A stretch of DNA of 64,000 nt, taken from contig CANREM010000006.1 of the NCBI GenBank assembly GCA_947629675.1, positions 1 through 64,000 on the forward strand, written 5' to 3'. The position numbers were made by a program, and so were the translations under genes. The number at the start of each line of letters is the position of its first letter. Within the stretch, counting starts at the first letter, position 1. The stretch is from an uncultured Clostridia bacterium (lineage in GTDB: Bacteria; Bacillota; Clostridia; Christensenellales; Borkfalkiaceae). The notes under the pieces were generated by a model that did not search any database, was not told where the DNA came from, and was given only the letters and a program-made list of their open reading frames with translations. Of this stretch, positions 40,451 to 49,329 are shown piece by piece.

Positions 40451-40891
40451 TCAATAATCCGTTCTTCCGACGAGATAGTCCAGCGAGACATTCAGAAAGT
40501 TTGCGAGCGCAAAGAGGGTGGGCAGGATCGGCAGTTGTCCGTGCGACCAATTTGTGAAAAACGCGTCTTTGATCTGCGTGTGTTCGGTGACTGAAAATCG
40601 CGTCACGCCCTGCTCCTCCATGATGCGGCGAAGGCGCGGGTAGAAGGGAGGGAGCGGCCGCGGCGGAACGCTCTCGAACTTGTCGGAAAGCCCCGCGATG
40701 TAGTCGAGGGAACAAGAAAAATAGTCGGCGAGTTTTACCGCACTTGAGAAGGTGGGAAAGGAATCCCCGCGCAGCCACGAACGGATGGATGAACCCGCGA
40801 TGTGCGTCTCCCGTGCAAGCGTCTCCGAACGCATTTCCCGCTCCGCCATCAGTTCTTTGAGCCTCTCCGAGAAAATCGACAAATTCTCCAT
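40451..40891 (-). CDS. Regulator with two XRE-type HTH domains
   Basis: Starting at the ATG 40891 (MENLSIFSERLKELM) the protein is 146 aa, with gggggaag as Shine-Dalgarno. Residues 1-70 form one HTH_3 domain (LARETHIAGSSIRSWLRGDSFPTFSSAVKLADYFSCSLDYIAGLSD). Residues 75-146 form a second, more divergent one (YPRLRRIMEEQGVTRFSVTEHTQIKDAFFTNWSHGQLPILPTLFALANFLNVSLDYLVG). Each repeat ends SLDYhhG. The 81 extra residues in the track overlap the divergent gene and are not coding. It is divergent from a 50-aa protein gene. Confidence 0.8.
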   Translation of the reverse strand: MENLSIFSERLKELMAEREMRSETLARETHIAGSSIRSWLRGDSFPTFSSAVKLADYFSCSLDYIAGLSDKFESVPPRPLPPFYPRLRRIMEEQGVTRFSVTEHTQIKDAFFTNWSHGQLPILPTLFALANFLNVSLDYLVGRTDY

Positions 40892-40942
40892 AAACTTCCC
40901 CCTTTTCGACATTATTTTATTCCAAGAACTACGCCATTTTGT

Positions 40943-40972
40943 TTGCTCTGGCGTCGTTCTTTGGGGTATAAT
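40943..40972 (+). promoter_or_regulatory. Promoter of the 50-aa protein gene
   Basis: TTGCTC (40943-40948), 18-nt spacer, TATAAT (40967-40972). A strong aaaggagg Shine-Dalgarno follows at about 41010. Confidence 0.6.
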
Positions 40973-41024
40973 ATTGGCACAAGGATCAAGCGCGCGATCC
41001 AATCGCAAAAAGGAGGAAATTGTC

Positions 41025-41177
41025 ATGGAGAAGACAAAGATCGACGCAGAAGAGATCGTAGAGGAAATCCTTCCCCTTTTAAGGGAATATTTTGTCGCAG
41101 AATGTCTTTCTTGCGGGAAGGCGATAAAACTCATATTTTCCGACGGACGATCTGTAACGCTTACGGTTGAGGCGTAA
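41025..41177 (+). CDS. Small 50-aa protein with CxxC
   Basis: MEKTKIDAEEIVEEILPLLREYFVAECLSCGKAIKLIFSDGRSVTLTVEA, seen from a strong aaaggaggaaat ribosome-binding site and its own promoter, is a likely real small protein. An acidic helix is followed by a CLSC pair and two beta strands. It is divergent from the double-HTH gene and may be its partner or target. I do not recognise a family. The track's 141-aa and 122-aa ORFs here start too far upstream. Confidence 0.65.
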   Translation: MEKTKIDAEEIVEEILPLLREYFVAECLSCGKAIKLIFSDGRSVTLTVEA

Positions 41178-41183
41178 AGAAAG

Positions 41184-41213
41184 CGGCTTCCCTTTCACGG
41201 GGAAGCCGTTTTA
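41184..41213 (+). terminator. Terminator of the 50-aa protein gene
   Basis: The stem cggcttccc / gggaagccg has loop tttcacg and is followed by ttttacg. Confidence 0.8.
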
Positions 41214-41236
41214 CGTATTTCATTTTATTTTTTCTC

Positions 41237-41300
41237 CCCCAAAGCTCCTCCTCGGGGAGGAGCTGTCACGCTCCGCGTGAGAAAGGGGGGTGGGGCGCAA
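41237..41300. repeat. Dispersed hairpin module
   Basis: aagctcctcctcggggaggagctgtcacgctccgcgtgagaaagggg is a variant of the aagcttccccc...gggggaagctgtcacgc module seen at 27775 and 40385. Confidence 0.65.
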
Positions 41301-41331
41301 TAAAAAATTTTTTTCCGGCGGGGCGGGAGGG

Positions 41332-41360
41332 TTGCATTCCGCGCGCGGAAATGGTATAAT
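41332..41360 (+). promoter_or_regulatory. Promoter of the large helicase gene
   Basis: TTGCAT (41332-41337), 17-nt spacer, TATAAT (41355-41360). The Shine-Dalgarno gggagg is near 41400. Confidence 0.7.
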
Positions 41361-41413
41361 AATCGTAAACATATCGCATAATTGACCCGCGACATAAGCG
41401 GGAGGGAATTTTT

Positions 41414-44400
41414 ATGGCAGCAAAAAAGAAGATCCGTATCGATGAAAAAGTGACGCTCGACCTTCGCTTTCCGAAGTACGTCGGGTATCTCGATTATCTC
41501 CTCGCGACTCCCGCGTCCATCCGCATCAGGAGCACCTTCGAGGAGGCTCTTCCCCTCACCGTTTCGGCGACCTCCGAGGGGGGGCTTCTTCTGCCCTTCG
41601 AAAAGAGCGTGGAGGTGCCCTTCGAAAGCACCGTCCGCATCGAGCAGAGCGGCATCTTTTCTCCGCTTTATCTCGCCGAAAACAGCGAATTTCGCTCTGT
41701 CACGATCAACGTTGCCGCCCGCCATGAAAACAAGACGGTCGCCTCCGCCGAGGCGCAGCTCACCGTGCTTCCCTTCGACGTATGGGAGGGGCTTTCGGGC
41801 AATGCCGAGCGCGTCGCATGCTTCGTGCGGCCCCGCCTTCCCGACTGTTCCGTCATTTTGACGGATGCGGGGAGAAGGCTCAAGCGGTGGAGGGCGGACG
41901 CCGAGTTCTACGGATACACGGGGACGGATAAGAACACCGTGCGGCAGATCATCGCCGCTGTCTATGCCTCCGTCAAGGCGCACGGCGTCTCGGAGGAGGC
42001 GTGCGATCTGACGCAGCCGCTCTCTGCAGCCAAGGAGGGGTCCGTCCTCAAGGGGGGGAGTGCCTCCCTCTTTCAGATCGCCCTGCTCGCGGCGGGTTGT
42101 ATCGAGGCGGCAGGCTTGCACCCCGTCATCGCCATCGGGAAGAAGAGCGTCGGCGTGGGGGCTTGGCTGTATGATACCTGCTTTTTAGACCCCGTCACCG
42201 ACGATGACGACATCGTCTCCAAATATGTCGCGGACGGCATCAACAACCTCTGTTTCTTCGACGCCGCCGATCTGTTTGTGGACAGCAACTCCCTCTTCAC
42301 TCCCTCCGAACACCACTTCCGCGCCAAGCTCAAGGAGGAGCATTTCGACATCTTCGTGGATGTGAAACGCTGCCGCATGGGCGGCATCCCCGTCTGCCCG
42401 ATGCGCGGGAAGGGGATAGAGGGCTACGAAGTTTACGAAAACGAACAGGAGGACGGCTCCCCCAAGCCTCTGCCCGTATTCAAGGGGCTGAAACTCGACG
42501 GCAAACAGCCAAAGAACAAGCAGTGGGAGCGCAGGCTTTTGGACCTCACGGGCAAGAATGCCCTGCTCGTCTTTACGGGCAAGAATGCCCTGCACCTCTC
42601 CTCCGCGGGGTGCGACATGCTCTATTCCCGCCTCATGGGCGAGGGGAGCATGAAGCTCAGGGCGGGCGGCGAGGAGGCCAAGATCGGAGCGGAGCTTTCC
42701 CCGCAGAAGAAGGCCCTCATCGCCCTCGAACAGCAAAAGGGGGTGCTGCGCGTCCTCGAACCCGTCAAATCGGCGTCGGAGACCGCCTTAAAGCTCATCC
42801 GCAAGAACCGTGAGGCGGGGGAGGAGGCGGGCGCGAAAATTCTGTATCTCGCTCTCGGTTTCCTCAAATATGTGAGCCGCGAGGACGGCATGCCCAAGTT
42901 TGCCCCCCTCGTCCTCGTCCCCGTCGGGATCACCCGTGCGAAGGGAAACGAGGATTTCTCCCTCACGGCGGGGGAGGAGGGCTTCTTTGTCAACGCCACC
43001 CTGCTCGAATTTTTGAAACAGGAATTCAACATCGACATCCGCGGCCTCGGCGGGGACGTCTCCGCCCTCAAGATCTCCGAGATCGTGGCCATGGTGCGCG
43101 CCGAGACGGCGGGCATGAAGGGCTGGGAGGTCGTGGAGGACGCCTTCGTTGCGGCCTTCTCCTTCCAGAGATTCCTCCTTTGGAACGACATCCGCACCCA
43201 CATCGGTGCGCTCAGGAAAAATGAAAACGTCGCGAACCTTCTCGCGGGAAGGGCGGAGCGGCGCAAGACGCCCGCCGCGGCGGAGGAGGATGCGGCAGAC
43301 CCCGAGGAAGTGCTTCTCCCGCTCCCCGCCGACAGTTCGCAGTTCTCTGCGATCTCCCTCGCGAACACGGGTGCCTCCTTTGTCCTCCACGGCCCTCCCG
43401 GGACGGGCAAGAGCCAGACCATCACGAACATCATCGCAAACGCCCTCATGCGGGGCAAGCGGGTCATCTTCGTCGCCGAAAAGAAGGCCGCGCTCGACGT
43501 CGTCAAAAAGCGTTTGGACGCGATCGGCATCGGCGAATTCTGTCTTGAACTGCATTCCAATAAGACGGACAAGGGGGATGTTCTCCGCCGCATGGAGGCG
43601 ACGCTTGCTCTCGGCGGAAAGGCGCGGGAGGCGGGCTTCGGCGAAAAGACGAGAGAACTCATCGCCCTCCGCGAGGAGCTGAAGGAGCCGATGGAGGCGT
43701 TGCACAAAAAACGCCGTCTCGGCATCTCCGTCTATGGGGCGGTCCTCGGCTATCTCGAAAACAAGACCGCGCCCGACATCCTCGACATCGAGACCGCCTT
43801 CTACGACACTCTCACCGAGGAAAAACTCTCCCGCTGCAAGAGCATGATATTATCTGCTGCGGCGGCGGCCAAGGAGTGCGGCGGCGTGGTGAGTTCTCCC
43901 TTCGAGAACGTCAACCTCACCGAATATTCGCAGGAAGTGCGCGACCGCATTCTCTGCGCCTCGGAGGTCGTCCTCACCGAGATCAAGCATCTGCGCTCCT
44001 ATCTCGCCCTCTTCCTCGAATTCTACCGCCAGCGCGTCTCCACCCTCACGCGGAAGAAACTTCTCTCCCTTGCGGAGATCGCGAAGATCCTCTCTTCGGG
44101 CGAGTGCAGAAAGTATTTTGCGGGGCAGGAGGAGGGAGCGTTCTACCTCTTCTACAACGCCAACCGCAGGCTGGACACCTGCCTTGCCTATTATTTCAAG
44201 AACTTCCGCTCTCTCGTCGATCTCGACGATGCGGCGGAGATCGCGAAGCTGCTCGAGAGCGGCGGCGATTGGAGGCTGTCGAAGGCGGCGCGGGCGGCGG
44301 CAAAGAAGCTCGCGAAAGTCGCCATTCATGAACTTAAAGAGGAGGACGTCCCCAAATTTTTGCAGACGCTCGTCGACATCGACGGTGCGACGGGGCGCAT

Positions 44401-47008
44401 CCGCACGAATACAAAACTTTCCTCCCACTTCTGCGACCGCACGGGGCACATCGTCTTCAAAAAGCGCGGGGAGTTTCTCGAAAAGCTCTACAAACTGCAC
44501 GCCCTCGCCAATGAAGCCTTCCTCGATTTCAATGCGGATGCATTCAACGGAATGTGCATCCGCGCGGCAAACGGCTATACCATGCCCGTGCTTGAGGGCT
44601 TTCTGAAGGCTTCGGACGCCTATTTTGCGGCAGAGGACAGCTTCATGAAGATCACGCACGGCGTCCGCGAGAAGGTGAAGGGGGAGGACTCCTTGGACTA
44701 CTTCTACACGAAGGCCTCCGCCCTCATCGACAACATCGACATGCTCCCCAATTGGTGCATGTACCGTGCGACGGCAAAGAAGCTCGCCGCCCTCGGCCTT
44801 ACGTTCATCTCCGACTCCCTCGAGAGCGGCCGCCTCAAGGTGGAGAATGTCCTCGCGGGCTTCGAGAAGAACGTCTATAAGAACTTCCTCGAGATCACCA
44901 TCCCGCAGGATGCGGCCCTCTCCCGCATGACGGTGGGAACTTTGGAGGACACGGTGGAGAAATTCCGCCTCGCATGGGAGGAGTACGGAAAGCTCACGCG
45001 CACCCTCATCCGCGAGACGCTCATCTCCCGCCTTCCCGCCGAGGACGAAGAGGGGAGCCTCTCTCTGGAGCTGGCCGCCTTCAACCGCTTTGCCCGCAGC
45101 AATCTGCGCGGCTCGGGCATCCGCACGATGCTCGCCGAGCTTCCCGCGCTCTCTTCGGTCCTCTGTCCCTGCCTTCTCATGAGCCCCATCACGGTCGCGC
45201 AGTATCTCCAGCCGGTTGCGGACGCGTTCGACCTCGTCATCTTCGACGAGGCCTCCCAGATGCTGACGGCGGAGGCGGTGGGCGCGATCGCAAGGGCGAA
45301 GGCCGCCATCGTCGTGGGCGACCCCAAACAGCTCCCGCCGACCACCTTCTTCCATGCGACATATACCGATGAGGACGATCTCGAAAACGAGGACCTCGAG
45401 AGCGTCCTCGACGACTGTCTCGCCCTCGGCATGCCCGAGCGGCATCTCCTCTGGCACTACCGGAGCAAGCATGAGAGCCTCATCGCCTTCTCCAACGGCA
45501 TGTTCTATGACAACCGCCTCTGCACCTTCCCCTCCCCCGACGGGCTGGAGAGCAAGGTAAAACTTATTCATGTGGACGGGACGTACGACCGCGGATTCAC
45601 AAAGCGCAACCGCGCCGAGACGGAGGCCCTCGTCGCAGAGGTCACAAGAAGGCTTGCGGACCCCGTCCTCTCCCGTTCGAGCATGGGCATCGTCACCTTC
45701 TCGAGCGCGCAGCAGGAGGACATCGAAAAGACGCTCTCCAAGGAGATCGTCCGCCTCGGCCTCGAGAGTGCCGCCTATGAGCGGGAGGAACCGCTCTTTG
45801 TCAAGAACCTCGAGAATGTGCAGGGAGACGAGCGCGACGTCATTCTCTTCTCCGTCTGCTACGGCCCCGACCGCCTCGGCCGCGTCTCCCTCAACTTCGG
45901 CCCCCTCAACCAGGCGGGCGGATGGCGGCGGCTCAACGTTGCCGTCTCGCGTGCGAGAGAGGAGATGCTCGTCTTTTCCACGATGACCTCCGCCATGATC
46001 GACCTCAACAGGACCTCTTCGAAGGGGGTCGCGGGGCTGAAGGCGTTTCTGGAATTTGCGGAAAAGGGCCGCACCATGCTCGCGGTCAGGTCGGATACCG
46101 TGCGCGCAGGCACGGGCATCGGCAAGTTCATCGCAGCAGAACTTGCGGGCTACGGCTATGACTGCCGCTCCGACGTGGGCGCGTCCGATTTCAAGGTGGA
46201 CGTCGCCGTCATCGACCCGCGCAATAAACGCCGCTTTGTCCTCGGTATCCTCTGCGACGGTCCCAATAATTTCTCCGTCAAGGACAGAAACATCTTGCAG
46301 GTGCAGACGCTCAAGCGGGGGAATTGGAACATTCTCCGCCTCAACACCGTCAATTACTACAACAATCCCAAGCGCGAACTCAAGCGCATCAAGGACGTTT
46401 TAGACCGCCTCACGGGCGGCGAAAAGCGGGGGGACGCGTGGCTCTCCAAGTATAAGCGGCCCTACAAGACAGTCAAGGCGACGGCGAGCGAGACGTCCGC
46501 CTTCGTCACGGGCGGGGAACATGACCCCGCCATCATCGCCCGCCTCAAGGAGATCGTCGCGAGCGAAGAGCCAATCTCCCGCGCATTTTTGAAAAAACGC
46601 TGCCTGCAGAGCTTCGGCATCGAGCGGAGCGGTTCCAAGGTGGAGGCCCGCCTCGACGCACTCATCGATTCCTGCGGCTTCAACCGCGACCGCGCGATGG
46701 GCGTGGACTACTTCTATCGCACCCCCCGCGCCATCCAGCTGGGAAGATTCCGCGTGGAAGGGGAGGCCCCTGCCGTGAGAAAGAGCGAGGAGGACTTCAC
46801 CGTCTATGAGGTCGTCTCCCTCGTGAAGGGCGCGCTCGAGGACAGGGTCGCCCTCTATATGGACGAGGTCGCCGCCGTCGTCTCGGGCGTGTTCCGTGAG
46901 ATCCGTCCGACCGAACGCGCTCTCGTGTTCCTCCGCGACTGTATCTCCTACGGGGAGGAGAAGGGGGTCTTTGTGCGCTCCGTCTCAGACCGAATTACTC
47001 TTGCTTAA
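41414..47008 (+). CDS. Giant DUF4011-type SF1 helicase with nuclease-like and DUF3320 domains
   Basis: The 1864-aa protein has four parts. Residues about 160-310 resemble a transglutaminase-like domain (NTVRQIIAAVYASV ... LLAAGCIEAAGLHPVIAI ... GVGAWLYDTCF), but the usual GTCLD cysteine reads GGSAS and the GHA histidine is lost. KQWERRLLDLTGKNALLVF (about 367) opens DUF4011. The SF1 helicase core follows: HGPPGTGKSQT (about 659), VIFDEASQM (about 1272), GDPKQLPPT, HYRSKHESLI, VSRAREEM. Then GIGKFIAAELAGYGYDCRSDVGASDFKVDVAV...DGPNN is an MTES_1575-like endonuclease fold. A C-terminal DUF3320 lies near 1705-1850. Relatives (COG1112) occur in mobile and defence settings, but no partner gene is adjacent here, and its GC matches the host. 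Confidence 0.85.
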   Translation: MAAKKKIRIDEKVTLDLRFPKYVGYLDYLLATPASIRIRSTFEEALPLTVSATSEGGLLLPFEKSVEVPFESTVRIEQSGIFSPLYLAENSEFRSVTINVAARHENKTVASAEAQLTVLPFDVWEGLSGNAERVACFVRPRLPDCSVILTDAGRRLKRWRADAEFYGYTGTDKNTVRQIIAAVYASVKAHGVSEEACDLTQPLSAAKEGSVLKGGSASLFQIALLAAGCIEAAGLHPVIAIGKKSVGVGAWLYDTCFLDPVTDDDDIVSKYVADGINNLCFFDAADLFVDSNSLFTPSEHHFRAKLKEEHFDIFVDVKRCRMGGIPVCPMRGKGIEGYEVYENEQEDGSPKPLPVFKGLKLDGKQPKNKQWERRLLDLTGKNALLVFTGKNALHLSSAGCDMLYSRLMGEGSMKLRAGGEEAKIGAELSPQKKALIALEQQKGVLRVLEPVKSASETALKLIRKNREAGEEAGAKILYLALGFLKYVSREDGMPKFAPLVLVPVGITRAKGNEDFSLTAGEEGFFVNATLLEFLKQEFNIDIRGLGGDVSALKISEIVAMVRAETAGMKGWEVVEDAFVAAFSFQRFLLWNDIRTHIGALRKNENVANLLAGRAERRKTPAAAEEDAADPEEVLLPLPADSSQFSAISLANTGASFVLHGPPGTGKSQTITNIIANALMRGKRVIFVAEKKAALDVVKKRLDAIGIGEFCLELHSNKTDKGDVLRRMEATLALGGKAREAGFGEKTRELIALREELKEPMEALHKKRRLGISVYGAVLGYLENKTAPDILDIETAFYDTLTEEKLSRCKSMILSAAAAAKECGGVVSSPFENVNLTEYSQEVRDRILCASEVVLTEIKHLRSYLALFLEFYRQRVSTLTRKKLLSLAEIAKILSSGECRKYFAGQEEGAFYLFYNANRRLDTCLAYYFKNFRSLVDLDDAAEIAKLLESGGDWRLSKAARAAAKKLAKVAIHELKEEDVPKFLQTLVDIDGATGRIRTNTKLSSHFCDRTGHIVFKKRGEFLEKLYKLHALANEAFLDFNADAFNGMCIRAANGYTMPVLEGFLKASDAYFAAEDSFMKITHGVREKVKGEDSLDYFYTKASALIDNIDMLPNWCMYRATAKKLAALGLTFISDSLESGRLKVENVLAGFEKNVYKNFLEITIPQDAALSRMTVGTLEDTVEKFRLAWEEYGKLTRTLIRETLISRLPAEDEEGSLSLELAAFNRFARSNLRGSGIRTMLAELPALSSVLCPCLLMSPITVAQYLQPVADAFDLVIFDEASQMLTAEAVGAIARAKAAIVVGDPKQLPPTTFFHATYTDEDDLENEDLESVLDDCLALGMPERHLLWHYRSKHESLIAFSNGMFYDNRLCTFPSPDGLESKVKLIHVDGTYDRGFTKRNRAETEALVAEVTRRLADPVLSRSSMGIVTFSSAQQEDIEKTLSKEIVRLGLESAAYEREEPLFVKNLENVQGDERDVILFSVCYGPDRLGRVSLNFGPLNQAGGWRRLNVAVSRAREEMLVFSTMTSAMIDLNRTSSKGVAGLKAFLEFAEKGRTMLAVRSDTVRAGTGIGKFIAAELAGYGYDCRSDVGASDFKVDVAVIDPRNKRRFVLGILCDGPNNFSVKDRNILQVQTLKRGNWNILRLNTVNYYNNPKRELKRIKDVLDRLTGGEKRGDAWLSKYKRPYKTVKATASETSAFVTGGEHDPAIIARLKEIVASEEPISRAFLKKRCLQSFGIERSGSKVEARLDALIDSCGFNRDRAMGVDYFYRTPRAIQLGRFRVEGEAPAVRKSEEDFTVYEVVSLVKGALEDRVALYMDEVAAVVSGVFREIRPTERALVFLRDCISYGEEKGVFVRSVSDRITLA

Positions 47009-47446
47009 AACGAGCGGATCGCGTATAGGCTGCGAAATACTTCGTCGTGCTGCGTTTTTCTTGCCCACGTACGACCAAGTACGCGGGCTTCGAAAAGCCT
47101 CGCACTCCTTGTCTTTCTTGCCTCTACGCGATTTAACGGTGACCGAAGGAGGGCCTACCCCTTTTCAAGGGGGAGGCTCCGCCTTTAGGCGGTGGTGGGG
47201 GTTGAGCTTCCAATGGCCCACCGCGTCATGCTGCCCCGACCGAAGCTTCTATTATTTATCTAAGGTCGGCACGAGTGCCGATTTTCGGCACGAAGTAACG
47301 TAGTCGAAGCATCACCTTATTATTCGGACTTACGTTTCAGGGGATACACTCGCCTTTGACTCGGTATGACACGCACACCCCCATTCATCTTTTTCATTCT
47401 TTCATTTATAACCAATCCGTTCAAATCGTCACCCCCGTAAAAACAT
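47009..47446. repeat. Repeat-rich intergenic region between the helicase and ktrB genes
   Basis: It starts with gatcgcgtataggctgcgaaatacttcgtcgtgctgcgtttttcttgcccacgtac (shared start with 59211). A ccccttttcaagggggaggctccgcctttaggcggtggtgggggttg hairpin module and gcacgaagtaacgtagtcgaagcatcacctta follow. The DNA ends with caggggatacactcgcctttgactcggtatgaca, which is the core of the 124-bp repeat at 59272. No gene is visible. Confidence 0.7.
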
Positions 47447-47475
47447 TTGACAAAAAAATCGGGAAATGCTATAAT
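47447..47475 (+). promoter_or_regulatory. Promoter of ktrB, near-leaderless
   Basis: TTGACA (47447-47452), 17-nt spacer, TATAAT (47470-47475). The ATG at 47488 leaves a leader of about 6 nt with no Shine-Dalgarno. Confidence 0.75.
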
Positions 47476-47487
47476 TCGCGCATACTT

Positions 47488-48831
47488 ATGAAACGTATGA
47501 AGCTCAAAAAGAAGATGAATGTATGGATGTACCTCGCGATCGGCTATTTCGCCGTCGTGGTCGCGGGGAGCATTCTGCTTATCTTGCCCTTCGCCTCGAC
47601 GACGGGTAGCACATACTATATCGACGCGCTTTTTACCTCCTTTTCCGCCGCATGCGTCACGGGACTTGTGACGGTGACGACGGCAACGCACTGGACGCTT
47701 TACGGTAAGATCGTCATCCTTCTTCTCATCCAGCTCGGCGGGCTGGGGTTCATGACCTTCATCTCCATCCTTCTGATCGCCATCAAGCGGAATTTGGGGC
47801 AGTATGAGCGGCGTGCCGTCCTGCAGGCGGTGGGGGGAGATGACCTCTCGGGCGTGAAGAAGCTCGTGCGGCGCATCGTTTTCGGCACCCTTGTTTTCGA
47901 ACTCATCGGCGCGGGGCTGCTCTGCATCCGCTTCATTCCCGCCTATGGCGTTTCCAACGGGATATGGTATTCGGTCTTTCACGCCGTATCCGCCTTCTGC
48001 AATGCGGGGTTCGACATCTTGGGCGAAGTCTCCTTTGCGGGCTATGCGACCGATCCGCTCGTCTCGCTCACCCTCTGCGGCCTCATCATCATCGGGGGGA
48101 TCGGCTTCTGCATCTGGGGAGACGTCTTCGAGTGCAAATTCAACTTCAAAAAGTATCAATTCTATACCAAGGTCATCATCATCGTCAATACGGGACTGCT
48201 CTTCGTCTCCACATGGCTCTTTCTCCTCTTCGAACGCAACAATCCCTCGTATGCGGGTTATAACTTCGGGCAAAAGCTCCTTTGCTCCTTCTTCAACGCC
48301 ACGACGGCGCGCACGGCGGGCTTCTTTACGACCGACCCCGCCACGCTCTCGGGAAGCGGGTCCCTGCTCATGATCATGTTGATGTTCATCGGCGGAAGTT
48401 CGGGTTCGACCGCGGGCGGCATCAAGGTGGGGACGATCACCGTCATCGTCATGGGCATGATCTCCGCCTTCCGCGGCAAGCGGGACATCAATATGGGGAA
48501 ACGCCGCATCGACATGCAGCTCGTGGGAAGGGCACTCGCCATCTTCGCGGCCTATCTTTTCCTCATCCTCACCGCGACCGTCATCATCTGCGCGATCGAG
48601 CCGAATACGGCGAATTCCTTCCAGCGGGCACTCTTCGAATCCACCTCCGCGCTGGGCACGGTGGGGCTTTCGATGGCGTTCACGGGCAGTATCTCATGGG
48701 GGACGAAGATCGTTCTCATGCTCCTCATGTATATGGGCAGGGCAGGAGTCTTTACCCTCGCCTACGCGCTCTCGAGAAAGCGGGAGACCCCGCAGGTCCG
48801 CCGCCCCGCAGACAGTTTCTTCATCGGGTAA
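47488..48831 (+). CDS. ktrB: Potassium uptake channel subunit KtrB/TrkH
   Basis: The 447-aa protein has the fourfold M1-P-M2 layout with filter-like loops SAACVTGLVTV, SAFCNAGFDIL, TTARTAGFFT and STSALGTVGLS. It forms the K+ pore in the membrane and works with a cytosolic RCK ring, here encoded by the gene at 49330. The real start is 47488 (MKRMKLKKKMNVWMYLAIGYF). The 44 extra residues in the track are the repeat region and promoter. Confidence 0.93.
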   Translation: MKRMKLKKKMNVWMYLAIGYFAVVVAGSILLILPFASTTGSTYYIDALFTSFSAACVTGLVTVTTATHWTLYGKIVILLLIQLGGLGFMTFISILLIAIKRNLGQYERRAVLQAVGGDDLSGVKKLVRRIVFGTLVFELIGAGLLCIRFIPAYGVSNGIWYSVFHAVSAFCNAGFDILGEVSFAGYATDPLVSLTLCGLIIIGGIGFCIWGDVFECKFNFKKYQFYTKVIIIVNTGLLFVSTWLFLLFERNNPSYAGYNFGQKLLCSFFNATTARTAGFFTTDPATLSGSGSLLMIMLMFIGGSSGSTAGGIKVGTITVIVMGMISAFRGKRDINMGKRRIDMQLVGRALAIFAAYLFLILTATVIICAIEPNTANSFQRALFESTSALGTVGLSMAFTGSISWGTKIVLMLLMYMGRAGVFTLAYALSRKRETPQVRRPADSFFIG

Positions 48832-49329
48832 AAAATTTTCGCGCGATTTCTTTTCTCCGAAAATAAATACGCGCGAGTCGAATGGGCAGACCGCTTTCAC
48901 ATTCGCTCGTTGCGGTCGGCTCTTTCAGAAAAACAAAAAGCGCGTAAACGCGCAAATTGGGGCGCGCAGCGCAGGGGTACCCTGCTCGCGCAAGTCATTG
49001 GAAACCAACCCCCATCAGTCACCTTCGGTGACAGCTTCCCCTTTCCCAAGGGGGAAGCCCTACTCCGTTCACGGGGGAGGGTAGCACGGCTTCGCCGTGA
49101 CGGGGGGAGCTATTTCAAAAACACTTGCCTTAGGCGGAATCGCATTCCGCCGTGGGCGTCCCAATTTGCTAAGCCACTGCACGCTTAATGTCTTTGAGAA
49201 CATAAAAGTTCAGCGGGCGATATGGCATAGAGATGGAAAATTTAACCCCTCGCAAATTTCTTTGCCCGCAATTTGCCCCGCAGGGTGTTTCTAGAAAAAA
49301 GAAATTTGCGAATCAACAAAGGAGTCTAT
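48832..49329. repeat. 498-bp gap between ktrB and ktrA with an inverted copy of the hairpin module
   Basis: At 49008-49080 is ggaaaccaacccccatcagtcaccttcggtgacagcttccccctttcccaaggggga, the reverse orientation of the module at 27775 and 40385. The rest (48832-49000 and 49090-49310) shows no gene or promoter I can support. A Shine-Dalgarno aaaggag at 49317 serves ktrA. Confidence 0.65.

Noticed and set aside
41414-47008. Part of a multi-gene defence island
   Set aside because: Neighbours are HTH genes and ktrB; no partner gene with a defence domain and no change in composition.
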